Part shown: piece after piece, positions 53,630 to 64,000 of the stretch
Position numbering within the stretch: position 1 is the stretch's first letter
How the letters are laid out: the number at the start of each line of letters is the position of its first letter
Origin: Neocallimastix lanati (nom. inval.)
Taxonomy: Eukaryota > Neocallimastigomycota > Neocallimastigomycetes > Neocallimastigales > Neocallimastigaceae
Assembly (NCBI GenBank): GCA_016946835.1
Contig: JACVTC010000006.1
Location: 2,017,001 to 2,081,000 of the forward strand
Reading direction: 5' to 3'
DNA length: 64,000 bases
Notes under the pieces: generated by a model
Told to the model about the DNA's origin: nothing
Database searches by the model: none
The model's input: only the letters and a program-made list of their open reading frames with translations
Position numbers and translations under genes: made by a program

Positions 53630-55729
53630 AGAAAAAATAAAAGAAAACTAAAAAAAGAAGATAAAATAATGTTATTTATACTATTTCACTAATTATATAA
53701 TATTTGTATTAACTATTTATTTATATATATATTTTAATATATTATAAAAATAATATTAGTGGATTAAAAAAAAAAAAAAAATAAAAAAAATAATAATAAT
53801 AATAAATGAAATAAAATTTTAAACTAAAAATAAAGTAAAATAAATATTATGATTAACCAAAAATTTTGTATCATCTATAAATATTAAATTATAATAAATA
53901 AGATTTATAAATATTATGATTAACCAAAAATTTTGTATCATCTATAAATATTAAATTATAATAAATAAGATTTATAAATTATATTAAAATTTTTGGATTA
54001 TGATTAAGATAAATAAAAATAAAGTTTATAATAAGTATAATAAAAAAACAATATTAATTAATGTATGGTAATTTACTATTTTTTTTTTTTTATTGCCAAT
54101 CATTTATTCATTATTTATATAAAGTTTTTTTAAAGTTAATATTTTATTAGATTATTTATTAAAATATTTTTTGATTAAATTCTTGGAAAAAAATTGTAAT
54201 AACTTAATAACTAATTATTCCATAAAAGTTTTTTTTTTCTTAAATACTATTAATATTTTTGAAAAAAAAAAATGAAAAGAAAAAATAAATATGAAAATAT
54301 ATATTGAATTATATACCTTTTAAACTGAAATATTACGGAATATATTTAATTGTTATTTTTTTTTTCATTAAATAAAAACAAATAAGTTCTATACCCTTTC
54401 TTAATTAATTATTCAAAATATTAAAATCATGTGTCTTTGTCTTTTGATGTGGATTTTTTTTCAATATAAACAAAATAAATTTTTGTGTAATTTTTAAACA
54501 AAATACAATTTTTTAGAAATTTTATAATAATTAATTATATAATTTAAAGATAATATATTTTATAAAATGATACATACAATACAATAAAAAAATAAATATT
54601 GTTTATATAATAAAATTTAAATATAATAAATTTATTGTGTTAAAATTATATATATTTTATTTTATATTACTATAAAATGATACATACAATAAAAAAATAA
54701 ATATTGTTTATATAATAAAATTTAAATATAATAAATTTATTGTGTTAAATTATATATATAATATTTAAATTTATATAATATCTTTATATATATAAAAGTT
54801 TAATTATTAAAAAAAATATTTTAACAATGAAACATTTTATAAAACATATAAAAAAATATTTTTTATTATTACATATAATTAATTATCTTTTATTATTTAT
54901 TCTTAATATTATTAATAAAAATAATATATTAATATTCAAATTTCTTACTAATTAATTATAATATTTAATATTTTAATACTTTTCTTATTAATTATTATTT
55001 ATTATTATTAATTATTATGTATTATTAATATACTAAAAATATTTATTCTAATATATTATAATTTTAATTTTTTATATAAATTTTAATTGATTAATTTATA
55101 ATTGTTTGATAAATTTTATTTTTATTTATTTATTTTAATTTTAATTTATATATCTTATTTTTAACTTGCCATTAATATTTATATTTCTATTATTATTATA
55201 TTATTTATTTATTATTCTACTATTAATTTTACTATTATTCATTAATATTTATTATTTTTATTTATGTTTTTATATTAAATTTATTCGGAGGTTTTATTGT
55301 TTTTAAACTATAAATATTTTCCATTTCTAATAAATTATTTTAGTATGGTTAATATATTTTTAATTTATATTTAATTTATTTTATTAAAAATTATGAATAC
55401 TTCATATAAAAAAGGAATTTTAGTATATAACTTCATGAAAAAAATCACCATTTCATTAGAAAAGATATTGAAGAAATAAAAAATATTTAATTTCTTATTG
55501 TTTTTAATAGTTAAAATTATTCATATTTAATTAGTTTATTGTTATATCTTATTATAATATATAATATTATTCTAATTAATCATTATCTTTTATTATATTA
55601 TTTAATATAAACTTAAATATTAAAATGGTAAAATATATATTATTATTATTGAATAGTTTAATATGTCATAATTAAATTAGTTTATTTAAAATGTAAAAAT
55701 AAACTAAAAATAAAATATATATATATATA
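53358..55729. other. Gene-free AT-rich stretch with short tandem duplications
   Basis: A 67-base unit (ATATTATGATTAACCAAAAA...) occurs twice at about 53845-53978. A unit of about 105 bases starting AAAATGATACATACAATA occurs twice at about 54565-54750. No gene seen. Confidence 0.65.
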
Positions 55730-55732
55730 TAT

Positions 55733-56060
55733 ATTGATAAATGCTAGTAATGATACAATATAAAAAAAATATATTGATAAATGCTAATAATGATACAATA
55801 TAAAAAAAATATTGATAAATGCTAATAATGATACAATATAAAAAAAATATATTGATAAATGCTAATAATGATACAATATAAAAAAAAAATATTGATAAAT
55901 GCTAATTGCTAATAGTGATACAGTATAAAAAAATATATATTGATAACTGCTAATAGTGATACAATATAAAAAAAATATATTGATAAATGCTAATAATGAT
56001 ACAATATAAAAAAATATATTGATAAATGCAAATAGTCATACAATATAAAAAAAATATTAA
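55733..56060. repeat. Tandem array of a ~38-base unit, about nine copies
   Basis: TTGATAAATGCTAATAATGA followed by TACAATATAAAAAAAATA, with small changes (AGTAATG, AATAGTG, a duplicated GCTAATT). Confidence 0.9.
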
Positions 56061-56748
56061 TAATGGTAAAATATTTATTATTATTTGATAAAGTATGACA
56101 GGTTCGAATATCTCTTGTTGGGGGAAGTTTTATTTATGTAGTTTTTAGTTATAAAAATTTATTTATTATTTAAATGAAATTATAAATTACTTAATAAATG
56201 TATTTAATTGTTAACTTGAAAATATAAAAGAAATTATAAAGTAAATTGGAATAAAACATTGCAAAGAATAATTATAAAGAATTATTCTTGCTTTTATATT
56301 TATAATTCATTATAAATTATTTAATTAATTTTTATGATAACTATTAAGTATTTAAAGTATTTCATATAAAAGTATAAAATAAAATAATATATTAAAGAAA
56401 GATATTAAAATAAAGTATTGTTCATAAAATAATAATATTATTAGAAATATTTATTAAAATTAATAAAATATAAAATATTATTCATAAAATAATAATTATT
56501 TAAATAATTAAAAATATATCAATTTTAACAAAACATAAAATTTATGTTATAAATTTTATGTTTACATTAATTTTTATGCACCTGTATAACTTTATGTCTT
56601 TACAAAATTTTAGTTTTATCACGTTATATTCAATCACGTTTAATTTATGTCACGTAGTTGCAAATGATTTATTAATTTACTTTTATGTAATTATTAATAA
56701 AATAATTTATTAATAATTAAAGTTTTTATTTCAGTTTTATATCATATT

Positions 56749-56882
56749 ATTGAAATGAGTGTGTGTCATTTCGCAAAATTTCATTTCGCAAAATTTTTTG
56801 TGTCATTTCGGAAAAGGTTCATTTCGCAAAAATTTAATAAATAAATAAATAAATAATAAAATAAATAAATAATAAAAAAAAT

Positions 56883-56915
<33 letters not shown>

Positions 56916-57792
56916 AAAAAATAAAAAATAAAAAAAAAAAAAAAGAAAAAATAAAAAAAAAAAAAGAAAAAATAAAAAAAAAAAGAAAAAATAAAAAATA
57001 AAAAATAGAAATAAAAAACAAAAAATAAATGATTAATGATAAAAATAAAAACTAAATAATAAAAAAATAAAAAATTATAAAAAAAAATAAAAATAAAAAT
57101 AAAAAATAAAAAATAAAAAATAAAATAGACACCACCTAAAATCATCCTAACTTTGTGCTACTTTTAACTCCCTTTTTTTATGATATCCCCATCTTTTTTT
57201 TTTTTTTTTTTTTTTACTGGATTATTTATAAATATTTCTTTAATTATAAAAATTTATTAGTAATTTAATATTTTTTAAAATACTGCGCAAGGACTTAAAA
57301 GGTGTAAAAATGATCAATTAAATTATTTAGATATTATTTTTTAGTCTTTTTAATAATTATTATTTAATTTAATAGTTATATTTTAAATTATTATTCCTTT
57401 ACATCTTTTAAATTATTAATACTTATTTTATAATACTTATAATATATATATTTATTGAAATATAATAAAACGCTTAAAATGTATAATAAAATATTTTTTT
57501 TTTTTAAAGCTTTAATTCTGATGAATATTTATTATTATAATTATTATTATATAATGTATATATATTTCTTTTTTTTTAAAAAAAATTTTTTAAAATTTAT
57601 TTATTTATTATAGTTTTATTTATTTTTATTTATTTTTATTTATATATTTATTTAGTTATTTATTTAAATTATATATATATTATTTATTTGTTTTATTATT
57701 AATTTATTTATTTATTAACTTTTCAAAAAAATTTTGCGAAATGAAACTTTTTATGTAAATTTTCCGAAATGAAACTTTCGGTATATTTCAAT
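56749..57792. mobile_element. MITE-like element with long terminal inverted repeats
   Basis: Both ends read inwards ATTGAAAT, then TCATTTCGGAAAA, then TCATTTCGCAAAA(A)TTT (left 56749-56833; right, reverse complement, 57792-57718). The 1.04 kb body has no transposase frame and is partly A/T microsatellite, so it would be non-autonomous. I see no clear target duplication. A relative lacking its right end is at 27321-28556. Confidence 0.65.
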
Positions 57793-59003
57793 AGGGAGAG
57801 GTACATTTCAAAAAATTTATGAAATAGAAATAAAAACTCTAATTAATAATAAATTTATGTTAATTAAGAAATGTAATAAAAGCATAAATTTATGTATTAA
57901 TCTAGTTTTTATTGTATTTCTTATTAGAAATTAATTTATATATTTTTATTATTTAACCATTAATGAAAGTAAATTAATATTTATAATTTAATACAGGAAA
58001 ACTTTATTATAGTAAATAATTATATAAAAGAGAAAAATATTTATAAATAGTTTTATTTCTTTGTCCAAGAATAAGAAATAGTAGATTATAGTAATTCTTG
58101 AGATCAAGATATGAAAATAAATATTAATTTTAGGAATAAATGTATGTTTGCATTTTAAATAATAATATGTAAATGTAATTCTCCTAAATAAAATTTAAAT
58201 AAAATAATTTTTTATAAAACATAAAAATTATATCCCTCATTTAAAAGAACAAACCTTATAAAAATCGAACCTGAACTTCGTACTTTATCAAATAAACTAA
58301 TTTAATTATGACATAGTTTAATATGTCATAATTAAATTAGTTTATTTAAAAAGTAAAAATAAACTAAAAAAATAAATAATAAATAGAAGAGATATTACTA
58401 TTAAATTAGTATTATAACTGATTAAATATATTGTAAATATACAAATATTAATATATATGTAATTTATTAATATAAACAAAATCTTTTAAAATATAAATAA
58501 TTTTTTTATTTGCTATAACATAATTATTAGAACAATAAATAATAAATATTTCTATTCTAAATTTTCATTATTAATATAAATAAATACCATTATTTTATAT
58601 GTTTAAAAAAATAATATTTTTATAATTGAAATCATCTTTCATAACTATTTCTGTAGTATAAATAAAAGATAATGGAATACTATAAAGTATTAATTATTTT
58701 TATTATATATTTAAATTTTTATTTAAAAATTTTAAATATTAATTTTTATATATCATAAATCACAATATATTTTAATTTTATTTTATTATACTTTTTTTTT
58801 TTAATTAAAAATTAATTAATTAATTATTATTATTTTTTTTTTTTTAATTCTTATTATTTAAAGATTAAATAATGGGAGATTTTTTTAATATTATTTTGTT
58901 TTATATTAACTTTTTAAGATAGTTAGGTGTAATATTAAATATTTACAGACTATTGTTTATCTTAATTATTAAGATTTTCTAAATTTTTTATGGTTCTTTA
59001 TTT

Positions 59004-59036
<33 letters not shown>

Positions 59037-60210
59037 TTTTTAATTTTCATATAAATATTATTATGGTCATTATTTTAGTTATAAAATGATTGTTTAAATA
59101 TTTTTTAATAGTAATAAATCTTAATTATACTATTTTTTACTCAAAGCTAAACTTAAATATTACTAATAGAATTTATTTATATGTAAATTTGCTTTTTATC
59201 TATTAAATTTTTTATTCTGTGTAACTAAATGTAAAAATATATTTAAATTTATTGTTCCATGTATACCTTCATTAAATAGAAAGATTATTGAATATTTAAA
59301 AATGAATACTTAACACAGTCTATATTGAAAAAGAAATGTCTCCATTATAATATAATGTAATAAATAAATAAATAAATAAATATATAAATAAAAAATAAAA
59401 TATATGTAATTATTTTTATTATTTATACAGAATTTAATATTATTATTTCATATAAAAGTATATATCAAATAATAAAGTGAAAATACTTATTAAAATAAAT
59501 GCAATCCAGAAATGAAATAGAATGATGAATCAGATGGTTTTAAAATAAATAGCCCTATCATTCTCCTGTTTTTCTTTGTTGATGTATTTGCTATTAATGT
59601 TATGTTGTTTGTATATTGTCCTCTTTTGATTGAGTCTTCATCTCTCAATAATATTTTTAATTTTTATTTCAATCCTACTATTTATGGTAACTTATTCTTT
59701 TTTTAGAAAAATTTTTTTATTTTTTCCTTTTTTAAATTTAATTAAATTTTAATTTAACTAAAAAAAATAATAATAATAAATTATTATAAAAATTAACTAA
59801 TTAATTATATTTTTATATAATATGTTTAATTAAAAAAATTATTATTAAAATTAAAAATTATTATTATTCGATGATGTTAATTATAACATAATAATAATTT
59901 AATTTTTTTTTTTTTTTTTTTATATATATATATAGCGGTAATTAATAATTATTTCAAACTCTAACTTTATTTATTTAATGAATATTTTTTATATAAAATA
60001 AAAAACACAGAATTAATAAAAAAAATAAATATTATTTGTCCAAATTGAACATAATAATATTTTAAAGAGTAATGTGAAATAAAAAAACACAGAATTAATA
60101 AAAAAAAATAAATATTATTTGTCCAAATTGAACATAGTAATATTTTAAATGGTAATGTGAAATAATAAGTAATATTCAAAATAAAAGTATTTAAATAAAT
60201 TCCGAAAAAA
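57793..60210. other. Gene-free AT-rich stretch
   Basis: Contains a perfect hairpin (58290-58347, listed separately), a (AAATAAAT) run near 59365, and a tandem pair at about 59993-60075 and 60080-60165 sharing AACACAGAATTAATAAAAAA and ATTTGTCCAAATTGAACATA. No gene seen. Confidence 0.6.
58290..58347. repeat. Perfect 25-bp inverted repeat with 8-base loop
   Basis: Left arm 58290-58314, loop AGTTTAAT, right arm 58323-58347, no mismatch. The loop plus right arm recurs as a direct copy at about 55655-55698, without the left arm. Confidence 0.9.
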
Positions 60211-60370
60211 AGTTCATATGCAACGAACCTCCAGATTATAAGATCTGCTTTAAGGAACTCTTATTCCGGATTAGGGCTTGAATTGACAATCTGAAAGAAA
60301 TTATGGTCTTCTCCTTCAGAGGTTTTGGCTATGCAAGCTTGTATTACTTCATTCTCAGCGTTGACGCTCC

Positions 60371-60416
<46 letters not shown>
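60211..60416 (+). mobile_element. Second A-tailed GC-rich island, SINE-like
   Basis: About 160 bases of mixed composition (60211-60371) followed by about 45 A. It can form the hairpins CAGAT/ATCTG (60232-60247), GGAA/TTCC (60254-60267) and AGCGT/ACGCT (60357-60368). The last, AGCGTTGACGCT, resembles AGCGCCGACGCC in the 31267-31477 island. No target duplication is clear. Not a complete tRNA on either strand. A retroposed structured RNA or SINE is the best guess. Confidence 0.5.
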
Positions 60417-60418
<2 letters not shown>

Positions 60419-60989
60419 AAAATAAAATAAAAGAAAAGAAAATAGAAAAAATAGAAATAAAAAATAAAAATAAAAATAAAATAAAAATAAAAATAAAATA
60501 AAATAAAATAAATTTAATTTGAATTTAATAAAAATATGTCTTTTTTAATTCTGTGTCAAAAAATAATAATATAATAATAATAATATAAAAAGAGCTTTTT
60601 TATTATTGTAAATATATTATTTATATTAATTAATTTTTAATTTTAGGAATTAAAAAATAAACAGTATACTAAAAAAAAAAGTATTGAAATGAAAATATTA
60701 TTTATATAATGTTAAATATTATTATATATTTATATAATACATTTATAAGAGTAGAATTTTAATATAATTAGATAAATGTTGAAAATGACTTATTTTATAT
60801 TATACATTATTTTATATTATTCATAAACATATATTACACATATATATCATGTGAATAATAATGTCCCACTAAAGGGTAAACTAGCTCTTATATTTATATT
60901 ATATTATAAATTTATATATTAATATATTTATTCTTTATTATATTTGTGTAATATTAAACTTAATTAGCAAAGAATCTTGAAATCTTTTT
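60417..60989. other. AT-rich spacer, possibly holding the decayed 3' LTR of copia copy 5
   Basis: AAAATAAAATAAAA runs, then AT-rich sequence up to the RNase H end of the next element. TCCCACTAAAGGGTAAACTA at 60863 is its only distinctive segment. Confidence 0.35.
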
Positions 60990-62757
60990 ATGAGAGTACT
61001 ATTAAGATATTTTGTAAATCCATCTGCTAAGTTATCATATTTTAAATCTATATTGTCTTCTTATATTAATTCCCTTATTTTATGATATCTTAAAAAAGTA
61101 TGTCTGGACTTTGGATTTATTGTCTCATTTTTACTATTGTATATTGCTGCTTTATTATCAAAGTTGGTTGTAATATAATTTACTTTCATACCTAATTCCT
61201 TTATGAAGTTTCTTATTCACATACATTTTAAAGCATATTCATTTTAAGCTGTAGTATTCGTTCTCAGCTGTAGATATTATAGTTACACAGTGTTATAGTT
61301 AAGAATACTAAATATCTGGAGCTGAATCCATAAAGATTTATAAATCCCATAGTGGATCTTCTTGTTTCTTTATTCCCTCCTAGATCTACATCAACGTATA
61401 TTTTTAAATTAATATCCTTATTATATTTTAATTCTATAGTATCTTGTACACTTCAAATATCTAAAAATTTTAATAACATTCATCCAATCTTCAAAAGTAG
61501 AATTCAGGTTCTTTCTTGAAGCTTTACTTGTAGCATACATTCTATCAGGTCTAGTTCCCATAGCTAAATATAAAAGAGAGCTGACTGCTTGGGTATAAGT
61601 AATTTTGTCAAATTTCTTATTTCAACATTTCTTATCTTCGGAATACATCATATTTGAGATTTCATGATACTTATCAATATTAAACCTACCTAAAATAACA
61701 TCTAAATATTCTAATTAATATATGATATAACCGTCTTCACATTTTATAAATTTAATTCCAATTATGAAATCTACATTTCCTAAATCATTTAAATAGAATT
61801 TATTTTTAATTTGAGATATAATTATAATTATATCCATAATTATTCTTTTACCATCAATTAATGTATCACCTACATATACAGTAACTTCGCAAATAATATT
61901 ATCATACTTAATCTTTTCGTATATGGATTCAAGGTTCACTCTCTGGTCTTTTAAAATCTATTTTAGTAAGTACACTATCTAATTTATTATTCCATGTACG
62001 GCCTGCCTGTTTCAAACCAGAGATAGCCTTCTTTAATTTTCCAACAACCTTTACTATAATCATCATCACAACCTTCATGGATAACCATATATAGTTCTTC
62101 TTCAAGGTTAGCATTTAAATATGATGCCTTTAAATCAATTTGATATATTTCGAAATCATAACGAATTTCAATTCAAATAATAATCCTCAATGAATCATGT
62201 TTCAGTGAAGGAGAAAACGTTTCTTTGTAATCTGCACTGTATACTTGTGAAAGACTACGAGCGACTAACCTTATTTAATATTTTGTAATTACCTCAACAT
62301 CATTTCTTTTAGATGAAAATACCCTCCTTGTTGAAATTACGTGCTTTCCCTCTGGAATTTTTTTGACAAACTTATATACCATTCATCGATGATGACACCT
62401 CGTCCATTATTGCGAGTAATAATTTCAGTATTAGTGTTATCAAATGAATCTGTATCAGATCTTTCACCCTGAGATGAAAATTCTATGCCTTATCATTTTG
62501 ACGTCGACGCTCTTAGCAATGGTAGATTTAATAAGTTCAACGGAATACCATTTCATCATCAATCTAAAAGAGATCGACATTAATGGTATTACGTTTGTTA
62601 GGAATTCCGCTATCCCCCACAAAATACGGAACAGTCAACGAAATTGAACTTTGTTTAAAAATATTGTCAACTAATTGTCTTTGTTCCCCATCATTAAGTT
62701 TAATATTTTCATATATTGAACGCCTGCCAAGAAGAGCACTTTTTTAAATATAATAAA
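60990..62757 (-). mobile_element. Decayed copia retrotransposon, copy 5 (linker, RT and RNase H)
   Basis: Minus-strand pieces: a linker after integrase (62750-62280, with SDTDSFDNTNTEII), reverse transcriptase (about 62330-61690: KKAISGLKQAGRTWNNKLDS and YVGDTLIDGK, where the catalytic YVDD is changed to YVGD), then RNase H pieces down to about 60990. Truncated upstream of the linker: Gag, protease and the integrase core are absent. Stops and frameshifts throughout. Confidence 0.75.
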
Positions 62758-64000
62758 ATTTTATTTATTTTTTTATTTTAAATTAAAAAAATTTTTTTTT
62801 TCGTTTTATATATATAAGATATATTTTAATATTAAATATAATTATGTATTTATTATATTAATAAAATACTATTATTTCTAAAAAAAAAAAAAATTACTTT
62901 ATATATGTATGTACTGCTACGAATAAAGTTTATTATATTAAAATTAAATATTTTTATAATTATGCTATTATTTAGATAAAGTTTCTTAATATGTAGTAAA
63001 TTCGTGACTTTCTTTTACAAAATATCATATACCTAATATATTAGTTTAAAATATATAATTTATAGCTCATGCATTATTAATAGACGGGTATCTTTAATTA
63101 ATAAAAATAAAATTAATAAAAATTAAAGATTAAAATATTATGAATTTTTGAAAAAAAAAATAAAATTTTTACAATAAAAATCAATTGTCTTTATTATTAT
63201 AATTATTGATAATAAAATGAATATAAAAATTATATACTATAATGAAAAGTTAAATTTTACCCTCTTTAAAAATTAATATTTAACCTTACTAAAATGTAGT
63301 TTCTATCTGTCTTTTAATCATTTTTATTTCATATTATTTTATTATTAATAGAGTTGACTATTTTTTTTTTTTTTAATTATTATATTTTATTTTTTATTTT
63401 ATTTTTCTGTTTCGCTAATACTATTAACAATTCTGTTTACTTTAAATATTATAATTTTTGATTAAATATTCAATTTATGATTCAATTACTTTTACTTATA
63501 TTTGAAGAGCTAGAAAATAAATAAAGACTTTATCCATTCATATTAATTGTTATTAACATTAATTTTGATTTTATGTTTTAATATTAAATTTATTCATATA
63601 AACCACATGTACGATTCCCCCTAATATCTGAAAATTTTTATTTAATTAAATTTTGGATCTTACATCCATACTATATTTTTACGTTCATACTATTATTTTT
63701 ATTTAAATTGCATTATTTTTTTCATTGGGTTTCAAATCCATACTATATTTTTTATAATTAATTATATTATATCTTTTACAGGTTTCATATCCATATTAAT
63801 TATTTTTAGTAATATTCAAAACTTATCTTGGGTTTCATACCTATTAAATAGGGGAGTCTTGAAGACGCTTTTTTAAATGTGTTCTACATCACATTTTATT
63901 TATTCTTCATGAGAATAAATATAGCTATGGAGCTTTTATGCCTTCATCTATGAAGAAGTTACGCCATGTATATATTAAAAGTAAATGTAACTATTTTAAG
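62758..64000. other. AT-rich end of window with a small degenerate repeat
   Basis: No gene. At 63650-63845 a motif like GGGTTTCATATCCATACTAT recurs about four times at irregular spacing. TTCCCCCTAAT at 63617 resembles the polypurine-tract complement of a minus-strand LTR element, so another element may continue past the window. Confidence 0.4.

Noticed and set aside
56096-56108. Pol III B box GGTTCGAAT
   Set aside because: No pairing flanks for a T-arm and no A box upstream at the right distance; too short to call.
56803-57145. Phe/Tyr-rich open frames
   Set aside because: They are A/T microsatellite within the terminal-repeat element.
60232-60247. tRNA anticodon arm (CTTATA loop on the minus strand)
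   Set aside because: The loop has six bases, and no D-arm, T-arm or acceptor stem of tRNA shape surrounds it.
62444-62647. 67-codon plus-strand frame
   Set aside because: It lies antisense to the linker of decayed copia copy 5.

Overview
The window looks like nuclear DNA of an anaerobic gut fungus (Neocallimastigomycota). It is extremely AT-rich, with long A/T homopolymers and AT-only microsatellites. Genes are sparse, carry short introns (about 140 to 240 bases) with GTAAGT-like donors, and encode Asn-rich tails. It also encodes a solute-binding-protein/class C seven-helix receptor fusion, a kind of receptor known from this group. The assignment rests on composition and gene content only; another AT-rich eukaryote cannot be strictly excluded. 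I found no bacterial features, no CRISPR array and no complete tRNA or rRNA gene.

Left third (1-27000): a long empty AT stretch; a three-exon F-box/leucine-rich-repeat gene (4812-7309); one intact Ty1/copia retrotransposon on the minus strand (7684-13574) with identical LTRs and a 5-base target duplication; a five-exon gene for a divergent succinate dehydrogenase cytochrome b subunit (14840-16167, minus); a two-exon secreted, probably GPI-anchored histidine-phosphatase-like gene (17435-18243, minus); then two decayed copia copies (about 20390-24993 and 25500-26400).

Middle (27000-45000): mostly repeats. There is a MITE-like copy, a large array alternating (TTTTA)n with a conserved spacer, a 7-base-unit array, an A-tailed GC-rich retroposed island with a 16-base target duplication, a seven-helix membrane protein gene (32651-34152, minus), another decayed copia copy (about 39600-41000), unidentified coding remnants, and a frameshifted unknown gene (43870-44827).

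Right third (46500-64000): the receptor gene (46577-49136, plus), followed by two decayed tandem copies of its 3' end; a paralogue of the seven-helix gene (51850-53357, minus); short tandem arrays; a 1 kb element with terminal inverted repeats (56749-57792); a perfect 25-bp hairpin; a second A-tailed GC-rich island; and a final decayed copia copy (about 60990-62757).

The exon structures of five multi-exon genes were worked out by hand. In every case donor and acceptor phases match and the joined reading frame stays open; in the two paralogous seven-helix genes the joint falls at the same homologous place. The genes do not form a pathway cluster. The shared theme is membrane sensing (three receptor-like genes within 21 kb) set among same-orientation copia insertions.
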